Assembly (NCBI RefSeq): GCF_030816155.1
Contig: NZ_JAUSXR010000001.1
Span: 1,612,001-1,676,000, forward strand
Reading direction: 5' to 3'
Origin: Arthrobacter woluwensis
Lineage (GTDB): Bacteria; Actinomycetota; Actinomycetes; Actinomycetales; Micrococcaceae
DNA length: 64,000 nt
The position numbers and the translations under genes are program-made. Position 1 is the first letter of the stretch. Each line of letters begins with the position of its first letter. Below the pieces are notes generated by a model. That model was not told where the DNA came from. It did no database searches and was given only the letters and a program-made list of their open reading frames with translations. This document shows positions 35,705 through 45,684 of the stretch, piece by piece.

Positions 35705-36484
35705 TCAGCGGACCTCGTACCCGGCGTCGCGGATGGCGGTCTTGACCTGGGCGATCATGTCGTCCGGGCCGAAGTGGAACATCGACGCGGCGAGGACGGC
35801 GTCCGCGCCGGCTTCGATCGCGGGCGGGAAGTGCTCCGGAATCCCGGCGCCGCCCGAGGCGATGAGCGGGATGTTCACCGCGGCCCGCACGGCACGGATC
35901 ATCTCGAGATCGAAGCCGTCCTTGGTGCCGTCGGCGTCGATGGAGTTCAGCAGGATCTCCCCCACACCCCGGTCGGCGGCTTCCCGCGCCCAGGCGATCG
36001 CGTCGATCCCGGTCCCCTGGCGTCCGCCGTGGGTGGTCACTTCGAAGCCCGAGGGCGTCGTGCTGTCCGCGCCCTCCGGGACGCGGCGCGCGTCCACCGA
36101 GAGCACCAGGACCTGAGAGCCGAAGTGCCGGGTGATCTCATCGATCACGTCGGGACGCGCGACGGCGGCCGTGTTGATGGACGCCTTGTCCGCGCCGTAG
36201 CGCAGCAGCTTGTCCACCTCGGCCACGCCGCGCACGCCGCCGCCGACCGTGAGGGGGATGAAGATCTCCTCGGCGGTGCGGCGGACGACGTCGAACGTGG
36301 TCTCGCGGTTGCCGGAGCTCGCGGTGACGTCCAGGAACGTCAGCTCGTCCGCGCCGGCGCGGTCGTAACGGTGAGCCAGCTCGACCGGGTCTCCGGCGTC
36401 GCGAAGGCCCTTGAAGTTGACTCCCTTGACCACGCGGCCGGCGTCGACGTCAAGGCAGGGGATCACGCGGATGGCGACGGCCAT
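35705..36484 (-). CDS. hisF: Imidazole glycerol phosphate synthase subunit HisF
   Basis: HisF cyclises PRFAR with ammonia from HisH to give imidazole glycerol phosphate and AICAR. The 259-residue TIM barrel has the catalytic aspartates in '[19 protein letters not shown]' and 'VLSVDARRV', and '[10 protein letters not shown]' and 'LIASGGAG' phosphate motifs. The ATG at 36484 has AGGAGG just upstream. HisH is not nearby. Confidence 0.96.
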   Translation of the reverse strand: MAVAIRVIPCLDVDAGRVVKGVNFKGLRDAGDPVELAHRYDRAGADELTFLDVTASSGNRETTFDVVRRTAEEIFIPLTVGGGVRGVAEVDKLLRYGADKASINTAAVARPDVIDEITRHFGSQVLVLSVDARRVPEGADSTTPSGFEVTTHGGRQGTGIDAIAWAREAADRGVGEILLNSIDADGTKDGFDLEMIRAVRAAVNIPLIASGGAGIPEHFPPAIEAGADAVLAASMFHFGPDDMIAQVKTAIRDAGYEVR

Positions 36485-36512
36485 GGTTCCTCCTGGGTTC
36501 TCGTCCGGTGGC

Positions 36513-37355
36513 TCAGATGCGGCAGGCGTGGATGCTGCTCACCAGGATGGCGCGGGCGCCGAGATCGTAGAGCTCATCCATGACCTGATTGGTGGACTTC
36601 TTGAGCACCATCGAGCGCACGGCCACCCAGTCGGAGTCGCGCAGCGGGGACACCGTGGGAGATTCCAGGCCCGGCGTCAGGGCCGCGGCCTCCTCCACCA
36701 GGTCCTTGCGGATGTCATAGTCCACCAGCACGTACTGACGCGCCACGAGCACGCCCTGCAGGCGGCGGATCAGCACCTCGGCGGCGGGGTTGTTCTCCCC
36801 CGGCCGGCCGATCAGCACGGCCTGGGACTTCAGGATCGGCTCGCCGAAGATCTCCATGCCGGCGGCCTTCAGCGTGTTGCCGGTCTCGACGACATCGGCG
36901 ATCGCATCGGCGACGCCGAGGCGCACCGAGGACTCGACCGCGCCGTCGAGGCGGACCACCTTGGCGTCGATGCCGAGGTTCGCGAGGTAATCGCGGAGGA
37001 GGCCGTCATAGCTGGTGGCCAGGCGCTTGCCGGCCAGCTGCTCGACACTCTGGAAGTCGCCGACGGGTCCGGCGAACCGGAAGGTCGAGGCGGCGAAACC
37101 GAGTTCGAGCATCTCGACCGCGTCCACCTGGGCGTCCAGGAGGAGGTCGCGGCCCGTGATGCCGACGTCGAGAGTGCCTTGCCCCACGTACACCGCGATG
37201 TCACGGGGACGGAGGAAGAAGAACTCCACATCATTGTCGGGATCCACCATGACGAGTTCACGGTTGTCCCGGCGCTGGCGGTAGCCGGCTTCGGCCAGCA
37301 TCGCCGCGGCGGCTTCGGAAAGGGAACCTTTATTGGGAACTGCTACGCGCAACAT
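36513..37355 (-). CDS. hisG: ATP phosphoribosyltransferase (long form)
   Basis: HisG starts histidine synthesis by joining PRPP and ATP. The 280-residue long form has the catalytic part '[16 protein letters not shown]', '[12 protein letters not shown]' and '[23 protein letters not shown]' (PRPP loop region), plus the C-terminal regulatory HisG_C domain (about residues 205-280), which usually binds histidine. No HisZ is needed for this form. Confidence 0.95.
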   Translation of the reverse strand: MLRVAVPNKGSLSEAAAAMLAEAGYRQRRDNRELVMVDPDNDVEFFFLRPRDIAVYVGQGTLDVGITGRDLLLDAQVDAVEMLELGFAASTFRFAGPVGDFQSVEQLAGKRLATSYDGLLRDYLANLGIDAKVVRLDGAVESSVRLGVADAIADVVETGNTLKAAGMEIFGEPILKSQAVLIGRPGENNPAAEVLIRRLQGVLVARQYVLVDYDIRKDLVEEAAALTPGLESPTVSPLRDSDWVAVRSMVLKKSTNQVMDELYDLGARAILVSSIHACRI

Positions 37356-37492
37356 ATGTCTTCAAGCATCTTTCGTGTCCGGGCCCTCGGCCCGCAGTGG
37401 TCTGTGAACTGGAGAGACGTGAGCCGTCCCGTCCCGCGGGAAGGCAGGGCCGGGAACGACGCCAGCCGCCGGGCGCTTGCCGCGCCGAGCGG
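37356..37492. other. hisE-hisG spacer
   Basis: This 137-nt gap contains GC-rich partial inverted repeats around 37430-37460 but no clear terminator, and no gene. hisE and hisG are probably one unit. Confidence 0.35.
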
Positions 37493-37756
37493 CTAGAGAT
37501 GCTTGTAGACGTCTTCGAGGGTCAGGCCTTTGGCAAGCATCAGGACCTGAAGGTGGTACAGGAGCTGGGAGATCTCCTCCGCAGCCGCCTCATCGGATTC
37601 GTATTCCGCCGCCATCCAGACTTCGGCGGCCTCTTCCACAACCTTCTTGCCGATCCCGTGCACGCCCGAATCCAGTTCAGCGACGGTACGCGAACCTTCG
37701 GGCCGGGTGTCGGCTTTTTCGCTCAATTCAGCGAAGAGCGCCTCGAAATTCTTCAC
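37493..37756 (-). CDS. hisE: Phosphoribosyl-ATP diphosphatase
   Basis: HisE removes pyrophosphate from phosphoribosyl-ATP, the second step of histidine synthesis. The 87-residue all-helical protein has the MazG-like metal motif '[18 protein letters not shown]' and '[14 protein letters not shown]'. It is a free-standing HisE, separate from HisI in this genome. The start is a GTG at 37756. Confidence 0.95.
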   Translation of the reverse strand: MKNFEALFAELSEKADTRPEGSRTVAELDSGVHGIGKKVVEEAAEVWMAAEYESDEAAAEEISQLLYHLQVLMLAKGLTLEDVYKHL

Positions 37757-37780
37757 GTGTCATACCCTACTGTGAACCGG

Positions 37781-37807
37781 GCCCCCGGCCCGAAACGGGC
37801 CGGGGGC
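37781..37807 (-). terminator. Terminator of the rib operon
   Basis: A perfect 12-bp GC stem (37781-37792 with 37796-37807) with an AAA loop lies 45 nt after the ribH stop and ahead of hisE. Confidence 0.8.
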
Positions 37808-37851
37808 GTTACAAAGCCGCCAGGGGTGATGTTCCCCACCCCGCCGACGGT

Positions 37852-38343
37852 TCAGTCCTGCTGGGCGAGGGTCGACCGCAGCGTCAGCGCGGTGGCCACG
37901 GCGGCTTCGAGCGCCTCACGGCCTTTGTCCTCGGAAGACCCCGGCAGGCCCGCCCGGTCCAGCGCCTGCTGCTCGTTGTCGCAGGTGAGGACGCCGAAAC
38001 CGACCGGCACTCCGGTGTTCACCGACACCTGGGTGAGGCCGAGCGTCGCGGACTGGCACACGTAATCGAAATGCGGGGTGCCGCCACGGATCACGACGCC
38101 GAGCGCGACGAGGGCGTCGTAGTGCGGGGCCAGACGCGCCGCGGCGACACTGAGTTCGAAGGTGCCGGGGACGGTGACCACCGTGACGTCGGTGAGTCCG
38201 GCGTCGGCGGCCGCCGCCTGTGCGCCGGCCAGCAGACCGTCCATCACCTCCCGGTGCCAGCTCGCGGCGATGACGGCCACGCGCAGCGGCTGCTGCTCCG
38301 CGCCGGCGTCGAGGGTGATGGTGGGTGCTCCGTGGCCGCTCAT
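37852..38343 (-). CDS. ribH: 6,7-dimethyl-8-ribityllumazine synthase
   Basis: RibH condenses the pyrimidine and butanone phosphate into lumazine, the precursor of riboflavin. The 163-residue protein has '[17 protein letters not shown]', '[15 protein letters not shown]', '[17 protein letters not shown]' and '[18 protein letters not shown]'. The ATG at 38343 gives normal length. It is the last gene of the riboswitch-controlled operon. Confidence 0.95.
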   Translation of the reverse strand: MSGHGAPTITLDAGAEQQPLRVAVIAASWHREVMDGLLAGAQAAAADAGLTDVTVVTVPGTFELSVAAARLAPHYDALVALGVVIRGGTPHFDYVCQSATLGLTQVSVNTGVPVGFGVLTCDNEQQALDRAGLPGSSEDKGREALEAAVATALTLRSTLAQQD

Positions 38344-38377
38344 GCGGTGCTCGCTTTCTGTTCGGGCTGGGTGGTCA

Positions 38378-39034
38378 TCAGGAGTTCGCTCCGGGGATCT
38401 CCACGTCCGGGACCTCCAGCGTGAGCCGGTGATCCATCCGGTCCTTCTTGGTCCGGAGGTACCGGAGGTTCTCCTCACGGCTCGGGACCTCGGTGGGGAC
38501 CATCTCCACCACCCGGACACCGGCGGCAGCGAGACGCTGTTCCTTGTCCGGATTGTTGCTGAGCAGACGGATCTCCGTCAGCCCCATCTCCGCCAGGATC
38601 TGAGCCGCCGCCTTGTAGCAGCGGGCGTCCACGGGCAGACCGAGCTGCTCGTTGGCCTCCACCGTGTCGAAGCCGGCCTCCTGCAGGGCGTAGGCCTTGA
38701 TCTTGTTGGCCAGCCCGATGCCGCGGCCTTCCTGCCCGCGCAGGTAGAGCAGCGTGCCGCCCTGTTCGCGGATGAGGTTGAGCGCCAGCGCGAGCTGTTC
38801 GCCGCAATCGCAGCGGTACGAGCCGAAGACGTCGCCCGTGAGGCATTCGGAGTGCAGCCGCACGAGGGGCGCCTGACCATCGCTGGGCGGATTGGGCGAG
38901 CTGACGGCCAGATGTTCCACACCGGTTGCCTCATCGGTCCAGGCCTGGGCCACGAACTCCCCGAAGGCCGTCGGCAGTTTCACGATGGGCCCCGAGCTGA
39001 CGGGGTGCTTCCCACTGTGCTGTTCCGGACTCAT
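38378..39034 (-). CDS. ribA: GTP cyclohydrolase II
   Basis: RibA opens GTP to the first pyrimidine of riboflavin synthesis. The 218-residue protein has the zinc cysteines in '[18 protein letters not shown]', '[12 protein letters not shown]' and 'RLLSNNP'. It is a separate gene with AGGAGG 6 nt before ATG 39034, 34 nt after ribB, whereas many actinobacteria fuse these two as RibBA. The split is clean, so it does not look like a frameshift. Confidence 0.94.
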   Translation of the reverse strand: MSPEQHSGKHPVSSGPIVKLPTAFGEFVAQAWTDEATGVEHLAVSSPNPPSDGQAPLVRLHSECLTGDVFGSYRCDCGEQLALALNLIREQGGTLLYLRGQEGRGIGLANKIKAYALQEAGFDTVEANEQLGLPVDARCYKAAAQILAEMGLTEIRLLSNNPDKEQRLAAAGVRVVEMVPTEVPSREENLRYLRTKKDRMDHRLTLEVPDVEIPGANS

Positions 39035-39068
39035 AGTTCCTCCTCTAGATCCACCATGCTGCGCTCTG

Positions 39069-39725
39069 TCATCCTGCCTGTCCTGCCTGCTCGCCTCCGG
39101 TCCGGAGGTACGCCGCAAGATCGGCGATGGACACCAGAGGACACCCGTGAGTGGCTGCGAAGTCACGCAGCGCATCCAGGCGCATCATCTCGCCGTCGTC
39201 GTGGACGATTTCGGCGATGACCCCGGCCTCCTGGACTCCGGCCAGGCGGCAGAGGTCCACGGCCGCCTCGGTGTGTCCAGGGCGTTCGAGCACTCCACCC
39301 TTAACGGCGCGCAGCGGGAAAATATGCCCGGGACGGGTGAGTTCCTCCGGCCGGGTCTGCGCGCTGGCCAGGAGATTCACCGTCAGCGACCGGTCCGTCG
39401 CCGAGATGCCGGTGCTCACGCCGACCGCCGCGTCGCAGCTGACGGTGTACGCGGTGCCCTTGGCATCCTGGTTGACCTCGACCATGGGCGGCAGCTCGAG
39501 ACGATCCGCCTGCTCCCCCGTCAGCGGCACGCAGATGACGCCCGAGCTGTGCCGGATGGTCCAGCCCATGAGCTGCGGCGTCGAGTGCTCGGCCGCGAAG
39601 ATGATGTCGCCTTCGTTCTCGCGGTCCTCGTCATCCACGACGACGACGGCGCGCCCAGCGGCGATGGCGGCGACCGCGTCCTCGATGGGGTCCAGGCCGT
39701 GCGGACCGCTGGGCTGCGCGCTCAC
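39069..39725 (-). CDS. ribB: 3,4-dihydroxy-2-butanone-4-phosphate synthase
   Basis: RibB makes the four-carbon unit from ribulose 5-phosphate. The 218-residue protein has '[20 protein letters not shown]' (metal-binding acidic loop), '[18 protein letters not shown]', '[10 protein letters not shown]' and '[16 protein letters not shown]'. The GTG at 39725 overlaps the ribE stop (GTGA). Confidence 0.94.
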   Translation of the reverse strand: MSAQPSGPHGLDPIEDAVAAIAAGRAVVVVDDEDRENEGDIIFAAEHSTPQLMGWTIRHSSGVICVPLTGEQADRLELPPMVEVNQDAKGTAYTVSCDAAVGVSTGISATDRSLTVNLLASAQTRPEELTRPGHIFPLRAVKGGVLERPGHTEAAVDLCRLAGVQEAGVIAEIVHDDGEMMRLDALRDFAATHGCPLVSIADLAAYLRTGGEQAGQAG

Positions 39726-40342
39726 CGGCGCTCTCCGTCCAGGAAGGAGAGCAGACGCTCGGCGTACTTCGCGAGCACGTCGACCTCCAGGTTGACGCCC
39801 TCCCCCGGCTTCTTGTCGCCCAGCCCGGTCTCCGCGAGGGTGATCGGGATCAGCCCCACTTCGAACCACTGCTCCGGCTCGGCGGCGGGACTGACGGCGG
39901 TGACGGTGAGGGACACACCATCGATCGCGATGGAGCCCTTCTCGGCCACGTAACGGGCCAGCGGTGTCGGGATGCTGAACCGCAGCCGGTCCCAATTGCC
40001 CTGGTTCTCGCGTTCCAGCAGAGCGCCCACGCCGTCGACGTGGCCCTGCACGACGTGGCCGTCCAGGCGTCCGCCGGCGGGAACACAGCGTTCGAGATTG
40101 ACCTGGTCCCCCGGCTCCAGCGAGCCGATCGTGGTCCGGACGAGGGTCTCGCCCATGACGTCGACGTCGATGCGGCCGCCCTCACGGGACGTGGCGGTCA
40201 GGCACACGCCGTTGACCGCGATGGAGCCGCCCAGGCCGAGGTCCTCGGCCAGGGTGGGGACGTCGAGGGTCAGGACGGCGCTGCCGTCCTGCTGCTGGAA
40301 CGCGGCGACGGTGCCGCGTTCGGCGATGATTCCGGTGAACAT
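39722..40342 (-). CDS. ribE: Riboflavin synthase, alpha chain
   Basis: RibE dismutates two lumazines into riboflavin. The 206-residue protein has two lumazine-binding repeats beginning '[14 protein letters not shown]' and '[12 protein letters not shown]', with '[10 protein letters not shown]' and '[10 protein letters not shown]' as the matching repeat motifs. It follows ribD by 9 nt. Confidence 0.95.
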   Translation of the reverse strand: MFTGIIAERGTVAAFQQQDGSAVLTLDVPTLAEDLGLGGSIAVNGVCLTATSREGGRIDVDVMGETLVRTTIGSLEPGDQVNLERCVPAGGRLDGHVVQGHVDGVGALLERENQGNWDRLRFSIPTPLARYVAEKGSIAIDGVSLTVTAVSPAAEPEQWFEVGLIPITLAETGLGDKKPGEGVNLEVDVLAKYAERLLSFLDGERR

Positions 40343-40351
40343 GACTATTCC

Positions 40352-41437
40352 TTAATACTGCGGCGTGGCCGGCTGAAGATGAAGGCGGAGATCGCGGCCC
40401 AGGTGCCGCACGGAGCCGCCGTCCGAGTGATCCCAGTCCCAGGACTGGGCTTCGGCGAGGGTGTGGATGCCCAGCCCGGCCACGGAGTTCTTCCCGGAGC
40501 CGAGGAGGGTGGGGGCCTGGTAGACCACGAGTTCGTCGACCAGGCCGGCGCTGAGGAAGGCCCCGATGATCCGGCTGCCGCCCTCGACCATGACGTGGCG
40601 GACTCCCCGGTCGAAGAGCTCCGTGAGGGCCTCGGCCGGTTCCCGCGTGGCGAGATGGATGGCGCGGCCGTCATCGCCGAGGATCGCGGCGCCCTCCGGG
40701 ATCGGGCGCAGTCCCATCACGGCGCGGAGCGGCTGACGCTCCGCGAGCTCACCATCAGGGGTGCGCGCGGTGAGCCGAGGATCGTCGATGTCCACGGTCC
40801 CGGTTCCGACGAGGATCGCATCGATCCGCTGCCGGATCGCGTGGTTGTCCCGCAGCGACTCCGGGCCGGAGATCCACTGGCTGGTCCCGTCCTCCGCCGC
40901 GATGCGCGCGTCCAGGGTCTGGGCGATGTGCAGGGTCACGAACGGCCGGCGACCGTCGACGACGGCGAGCCAGCGCGCGTTCAGCGCCCGGGCCCGCTCG
41001 GCCTCCAGCCCGCTCTCCACCTGTATTCCCGCGGCGCGCAGTGTCGCCGCGCCTCCTGCGGCGGGATCGTGGGGATCGTCGATCGCGTAGATGACCCGGG
41101 CCAGGCCCGCCGCGATGATCGCCTGGGCACAGGGACCCGTGCGGCCCTGGTGGTTGCAGGGCTCCAGGGTCACGAGGATGGTCCCGCCCGTGACGTCGAT
41201 GCCGTGCTCACGGGCCGTGGCCAGCGCGTCCGCCTCGGCATGTGCCGTGCCGGCCCCTCGGTGGTGCCCGACGCTGAGGACCCTGCCCTCGGGGTCGAGG
41301 ATCACGGCCCCCACGAGCGGGTTCGCTCCCCGGGGCCCGCCGAGCGCGGCGTCCAGGGCCTGGTTCATCGCGGAACGTTCGATCTCCGTGAAGGAGGCGC
41401 CGCTCTGGTGCTGCCCGCCCACGTCATGCCCGCCCAC
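40352..41437 (-). CDS. ribD: Bifunctional pyrimidine deaminase/reductase
   Basis: RibD deaminates and reduces the pyrimidine intermediates. The N-terminal deaminase has zinc motifs 'GTAHAEADAL' and 'LEPCNHQGRTGPC'; the C-terminal reductase has 'VTLHIAQTLDARIA' and 'HVMVEGGSRIIGAFL'. The GTG at 41437 lies directly after the repaired pnuX stop (TGAGTG). Confidence 0.94.
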   Translation of the reverse strand: MGGHDVGGQHQSGASFTEIERSAMNQALDAALGGPRGANPLVGAVILDPEGRVLSVGHHRGAGTAHAEADALATAREHGIDVTGGTILVTLEPCNHQGRTGPCAQAIIAAGLARVIYAIDDPHDPAAGGAATLRAAGIQVESGLEAERARALNARWLAVVDGRRPFVTLHIAQTLDARIAAEDGTSQWISGPESLRDNHAIRQRIDAILVGTGTVDIDDPRLTARTPDGELAERQPLRAVMGLRPIPEGAAILGDDGRAIHLATREPAEALTELFDRGVRHVMVEGGSRIIGAFLSAGLVDELVVYQAPTLLGSGKNSVAGLGIHTLAEAQSWDWDHSDGGSVRHLGRDLRLHLQPATPQY

Positions 41438-42149
41438 TCAGCGCACCTCCGCCGTGACGGGGGCGCCGTCGTCGTGGGTGTATCCCGCGAGGCGCCTGCG
41501 CCTCGCGCTTCTGGGCGCGCATCCAGACGAAGAAGCCGACCAGCGTGAAGACGCCGTAGAAGAGATACATGAAACCGCTGGCGTAGTACCCGGCGCTGAA
41601 CAGCAGCGGCACGCCGACGATGTCCACGGCCACCCAGATGAGCCAGAACTCGGTCCAGCCCTTGGCCATGCCGAAGGTGGCCAGGAGCGAACCGACGAAG
41701 GTCCAGGCGTCCGCCCAGACCGGAGGATAGGAGCCGAGAAGTGAGAAGAGCGGGGTCAGAAGCCCCGTGCCGAGCAGGAGCGCCGCGATGAGGGCCACGC
41801 GGGCCCGTCCGCCGGCCCAGCGGGGCACGAGGGCCACGCCGTGGCTGTCGGCGTCGCGCTTGCCCTGGCGCCAGCGGATCCAGCCGAAGACGGCCACCGC
41901 GATGAACATGATCTGACGGCCCGCCTGGCCCCACAGTGTGGCGGGGGCGGCGGCGCCGAAGACATTGCCCAGGAAGACCGTGAGCAGGAGCAGATTGCCC
42001 ACGATGCCCACGGGCCACGCCCAGACGCGGCGGCGCATGCCACCGAGGGCACTCGCCAGACCGAAAACATTACCGAGAACTTCACGTAGCAGAAGCGCCG
42101 TCCCACCGACTGGGATCTGCGCTTCGAAGAGCCACCGCAAGAGGTCCAT
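41438..42149 (-). pseudogene. pnuX: PnuC-family riboflavin transporter (PnuX/RibM), C-terminal frameshift
   Basis: This membrane protein has seven or so helices and the PnuC fold ('VWAWPVGIVGNLLLLTVFLG', 'WTEFWLIWVAVDIVGVPLLF'). Behind an FMN riboswitch and before ribD it is most likely a riboflavin importer, not a nicotinamide riboside one. As written the frame runs to 41424 with an arginine-rich tail. Removing one base of the CCC at 41484-41486 gives the tail 'PRGYTHDDGAPVTAEVR' and a stop at 41438-41440 that abuts ribD. The break affects only the last 20 residues or so, so the transporter core is intact either way. Confidence 0.82.
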
Positions 42150-42469
42150 GTCTCACCCTTTCCAGAGAACCGCGGCGGCTCCGGGGGCGACAACAAGGAC
42201 GCACGGGACAGACCCGTGGCTTGTGTTCGTGCTTCTCCCATCCAGACTTTAACTGTCGGTGCCGGAATTTCACCGGCTCAACCGGCAGACCGATGAAGGT
42301 CTGGCGGGTCGCGGACTATAACCGCCGGTTCGGACTTTCACCGACCCCGGAGCACGATTGATCAAATTGTGTCTGTTCCCCTCACCGTGAGGTGCTGGGA
42401 GCAGGATTACATAGTGTCATAAGTCCGGAGGCCGCCGGTTCATTCCCGACGGCCACCGGAAACATTTCG
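42150..42469. other. rib operon leader and rpe upstream gap
   Basis: This 320-nt gap is mostly the FMN riboswitch (42229-42357) plus its expression platform (42150-42228). From 42358 to 42469 there may be the rib promoter; the stretch around 42358-42420 is AT-richer. Confidence 0.6.
42229..42357 (-). promoter_or_regulatory. FMN riboswitch (RFN element)
   Basis: The minus strand shows the conserved RFN segments in order: 'GGGGTCGGTGAAAGTCCGAAC', then 'ACCGGCGGTTATAGTCCGCGA', the variable hairpin, 'CCGGTTGAGCCGGTGAAATT', 'CCGGCACCGACAGTTAAAGT' and the closing 'CTGGATGGGAGAAG'. It precedes pnuX-ribDEBAH by about 80 nt. FMN binding would shut off riboflavin uptake and synthesis. (Segments quoted are at most 21 nt; see positions for the whole.). 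Confidence 0.95.
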
Positions 42470-43144
42470 TCAGGAACGCGCGCCGGCCCAGACACTCTCC
42501 GCGACGTTGCGCAGCCGCGTGATGGCCCGTTCCGGATCCTCCGCCCCGTAGACCGAGCTGCCCGCCACGAAGACGTTTGCCCCGGCCTCGGCGGCCCGCA
42601 CGATCGTCTCCTCGGTGACGCCGCCATCGACCTGCAGCTGCACGGCCGCGCCGCTGCCGTCGATCGCTGCACGGGCGCGGCGGATCTTGGGCAGCGTGAC
42701 GTCCAGGAAGCTCTGACCGCCGAAGCCCGGCTCCACGGTCATGACCAGGATCATGTCGAATTCGTGGAGGAGGTCCAGGTAGGGCTCCACCGGGGTGGCC
42801 GGGCGGAGTGCCAGGCCGGCCTTGGCGCCACGGGCCCGCAGCTCACGGGCCAGTTTGATGGGAGCGGTCGCCGCCTCGGCGTGGAACGTGACGGAGGCCA
42901 GGCCCGCGTCCGCGAACCCGGGAGCCCAGCGGTCCGGGTCCTCGATCATGAGGTGGGCGTCCAGCGGGATGGGGCTCACCGCCTGGATCCGGGAAGCCAC
43001 GGGCAGGCCCAGGGTCAGATTCGGCACGAAGTGGTTGTCCATGACGTCCACGTGGACGGCGTCGGCTGCGGCGATCCTGTCCAGCTCCGCCTGAAGATTG
43101 ACGAAGTCGGCGGACAGGATGCTCGGATTGATGCAACAGCGCAT
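42470..43144 (-). CDS. rpe: Ribulose-phosphate 3-epimerase
   Basis: Rpe interconverts ribulose and xylulose 5-phosphate. The 224-residue TIM barrel has '[13 protein letters not shown]', '[16 protein letters not shown]', '[10 protein letters not shown]', '[10 protein letters not shown]' and '[11 protein letters not shown]'. The ATG at 43144 gives family length. It follows rsmB by 28 nt. Confidence 0.95.
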   Translation of the reverse strand: MRCCINPSILSADFVNLQAELDRIAAADAVHVDVMDNHFVPNLTLGLPVASRIQAVSPIPLDAHLMIEDPDRWAPGFADAGLASVTFHAEAATAPIKLARELRARGAKAGLALRPATPVEPYLDLLHEFDMILVMTVEPGFGGQSFLDVTLPKIRRARAAIDGSGAAVQLQVDGGVTEETIVRAAEAGANVFVAGSSVYGAEDPERAITRLRNVAESVWAGARS

Positions 43145-43172
43145 GCGTTCTCCTTCGGAGGGGCTGGACCGC

Positions 43173-44765
43173 TCAGGCCTGGGCCGCTGCGGGGGTCTTC
43201 TTACGGAGCAGCGCCAGGAACATGGCGTCCGTCCCGTGCTGATGGGGCCAGAGCTGAACGTACCCTCCGTGGTCGGCGGACAGCGATTCCCCCCGCGCCA
43301 CGCCATCGATCACGGGGCCCGCGTCGAGGAGTTCCAGATCGTCGCGGCGCTTGAGGACGTCGTCCACCACCATGCGGGTCTCCGCGAGGTGCGGGGAACA
43401 CGTCACATACGCGATGACGCCGCCCGGCCGGGTGGCCTGGATCGCGGAGTCCAGCAACTGACGCTGCAGGGGGCCGAGCTCGGTCAGGTCCTGGGGCGTA
43501 CGCCGCCAGCGGGACTCCGGCCGACGGCGCAGAGCACCGAGGCCGGTGCACGGAACGTCGACGAGGACACGGTCGAACTGCTCCGGGAGCTTCTCCCCCA
43601 CGTCACGGCCGTCTCCGGTGCGGACCTCCCAGCGTTCCTCCGGGACCGGCTGAAGGGCGCGCCGGACGAGCTCGGCCCGGTGCTGCTGAGACTCGTTGGC
43701 CAGCAGCGACGCGTCCGCGTCGATCGCCAGGGCGGCGAGCAGGGCGGCCTTGCCACCCGGACCGGCGCACAGATCGAGCCAGCGCTCCGGGCCGCCGTCG
43801 CCGCCCACGAGGGGCGCGGCCACCAGAGCCCGCGCGACCAGCTGGGAGCCGACGTCCTGCACCCGGACGACGCCGTCCCGCACCGCCGGGATACGGCCCA
43901 GATCGCCGCCTGCCGACAGCCAGGACCCCTCCAGGAGCGGGCCGGGTTCGGCGCCGCTGTCGTCTAGGTCGTGTGCGGACGCCAGCGACGGCAGAGCCAC
44001 GAGGTTCACCACGGGGGCCTCGTTGTCGGCCGCGAGGAGGTCTTCGATCTCGGCCACGTCGTGGCCGTGGCCCACGAGCGCCTGGCGCAGGGCCCGCACG
44101 ATCCACGCCGGGTGGGCCTGGCGGAGGGCGAGCTGCTCGATGACATCGGGTGTCCGGGACGAGATCTCGTCCAGCCACTCCTCCAGCGTGTGGGCGCTGA
44201 CCTTGCGGAGCACCGCATTGACCAGTCCGGACGGCCCGGCGCCGATCACCGCACGCGTCAGACCGACGCTCTCATCGAGGGCCGCGTGCGCGGGGACCCG
44301 CATGCCGAGGAGCTGGTGCGCTCCGAGCCTGAGCACGTCGAGCACGGCCGGGTCCAGGTCCTTCAGAGGCCGGTCCACGGATTCGGACAGGATGGCGTCG
44401 TAGCTGCCCTGGCCCCGGAGGGTGCCGTAGGCGAGTTCCGTGGCGAACGCGGCGTCCCGGCGTTCCAGCCGGTGCTCGCGGATGAGGCCGGGCAGCACCA
44501 GGTTGGCGTAGGCGTCCGCGCCGGAGACGGCGCGGAGCACCTCGAACGCGACCAGACGGGCCGGGTCGGCGCGGCGTGAACGCTGCGAGGGCGCGGCCGA
44601 GCTGAACTGCCGGCCACCGCCGCTGTTGCCGCGATGCCGTTCGCGGCCCTGCGCGTTCCTGCGTCCGGCGTCCCGGCCACTGCCGGAGCGGCCCGAGCCG
44701 CCCGAACCTGAACCACCCGAACCCGATCCACCCCTGGACTGGGGCGTGCCCCGATGCTGGCTCAT
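43173..44765 (-). CDS. rsmB: 16S rRNA m5C967 methyltransferase (RsmB/Sun)
   Basis: RsmB methylates a 16S rRNA cytosine. The 530-residue protein starts with a 70-residue Ser/Gly/Arg-rich tail (GGSGSGG repeats), then a NusB-like RNA-binding domain, then the methyltransferase with '[14 protein letters not shown]' (SAM), '[16 protein letters not shown]' and catalytic '[12 protein letters not shown]'. The ATG at 44765 overlaps the fmt stop. The low-complexity head is common in actinobacteria. Confidence 0.93.
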   Translation of the reverse strand: MSQHRGTPQSRGGSGSGGSGSGGSGRSGSGRDAGRRNAQGRERHRGNSGGGRQFSSAAPSQRSRRADPARLVAFEVLRAVSGADAYANLVLPGLIREHRLERRDAAFATELAYGTLRGQGSYDAILSESVDRPLKDLDPAVLDVLRLGAHQLLGMRVPAHAALDESVGLTRAVIGAGPSGLVNAVLRKVSAHTLEEWLDEISSRTPDVIEQLALRQAHPAWIVRALRQALVGHGHDVAEIEDLLAADNEAPVVNLVALPSLASAHDLDDSGAEPGPLLEGSWLSAGGDLGRIPAVRDGVVRVQDVGSQLVARALVAAPLVGGDGGPERWLDLCAGPGGKAALLAALAIDADASLLANESQQHRAELVRRALQPVPEERWEVRTGDGRDVGEKLPEQFDRVLVDVPCTGLGALRRRPESRWRRTPQDLTELGPLQRQLLDSAIQATRPGGVIAYVTCSPHLAETRMVVDDVLKRRDDLELLDAGPVIDGVARGESLSADHGGYVQLWPHQHGTDAMFLALLRKKTPAAAQA

Positions 44766-45684
44766 GCGAAGGTCACTTTCTCCAGGGCGGCCAGGCCACG
44801 GGCCCAGTCGCGTGCTGACATCATGCGTTTGCCGCTGGGCTGCACCTCGAGTAGCTCCAGGCCGTGACTGCCGGTGCCGACCACCACGGACTTCCCCACG
44901 AGCCGCAGGGTGCCGGGGGCCAGATCCCGGACGTCCGGCCGGAGCGCGAGGGCCCCGATCTTGAAGCGCTGGCCGTCGAGTTCGGTCCATGCGCCAGGTT
45001 CCGGAGTGACGCCCCGGGCGCGGCGGTGCAAGGACAGCGCCGGCAGGGACCAGTCGAGACGGCCGTCCTCCAGCGTGAGTTTGGGGGCGAGCGTCGGCGT
45101 GCCCTCCTGGGGCCTCGCCTCCGCCCGGCCCGTGGCGATCGCCGACAGCGTCTGGGCGAGCAGGACCGCGCCGCTCACCGCCAGACGTTCGAGGACCACG
45201 CCGCTCGTGTCATCCGGTCGCGCCGTCTCGGTCATGGTGCCGAACACCGGACCGGTGTCCAGGCCCGCCTCCAGCTGGAAGGTCGAGGCGCCCAGGACGT
45301 CGTCGCCGTTGATGAGGGCGTGCTGAACGGGGGCCGCCCCGCGCCAGGCGGGCAGCAGGGAGAAGTGAAGGTTGATCCAGCCGTGCGCCAGGGCGTCGAG
45401 CGCGGACTGCGGCACCAGACCGCCGAAGGCCACGATCGCCCCGACCTCCGCGCCGGTCGCCACGATCTGCTCCGTCACCTCCGGGGTGGGATGCGGGAGG
45501 CCTTGATGACCTCCAGCCCGAGCTCTTCGGCGCGCTGCGCCACCGGCGACGGGGTCAGGACGCGCTTCCGGCCGAGCGGCGCATCGGGGCGGGTCAGGAC
45601 ACCCACCACCTCGAAGCCGGCCTCGAGCAGGCGGTCGAGGGACGGGACGGCCACCGCCGGTGTTCCGGCGAACAGAACCTTCAC
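44762..45684 (-). pseudogene. fmt: Methionyl-tRNA formyltransferase, frameshifted
   Basis: Fmt formylates initiator Met-tRNA. From GTG 45684 the protein reads '[20 protein letters not shown]' through '[15 protein letters not shown]' and then hits a stop. The rest resumes in another frame as '[20 protein letters not shown]' with the catalytic 'NLHFSLLPAWRGAAPVQ'. The break is at CCGGGG (45481-45486): adding one base or losing two restores about 307 residues. Because fmt is needed for normal growth, a sequencing indel is likely. The gene overlaps def (GTGA) and rsmB (ATGA). Confidence 0.88.

Noticed and set aside
38378..39725. ribB/ribA as a frameshifted RibBA
   Set aside because: ribA has its own strong ribosome site and ATG, and no alternative frame bridges the 34-nt gap with homologous sequence.
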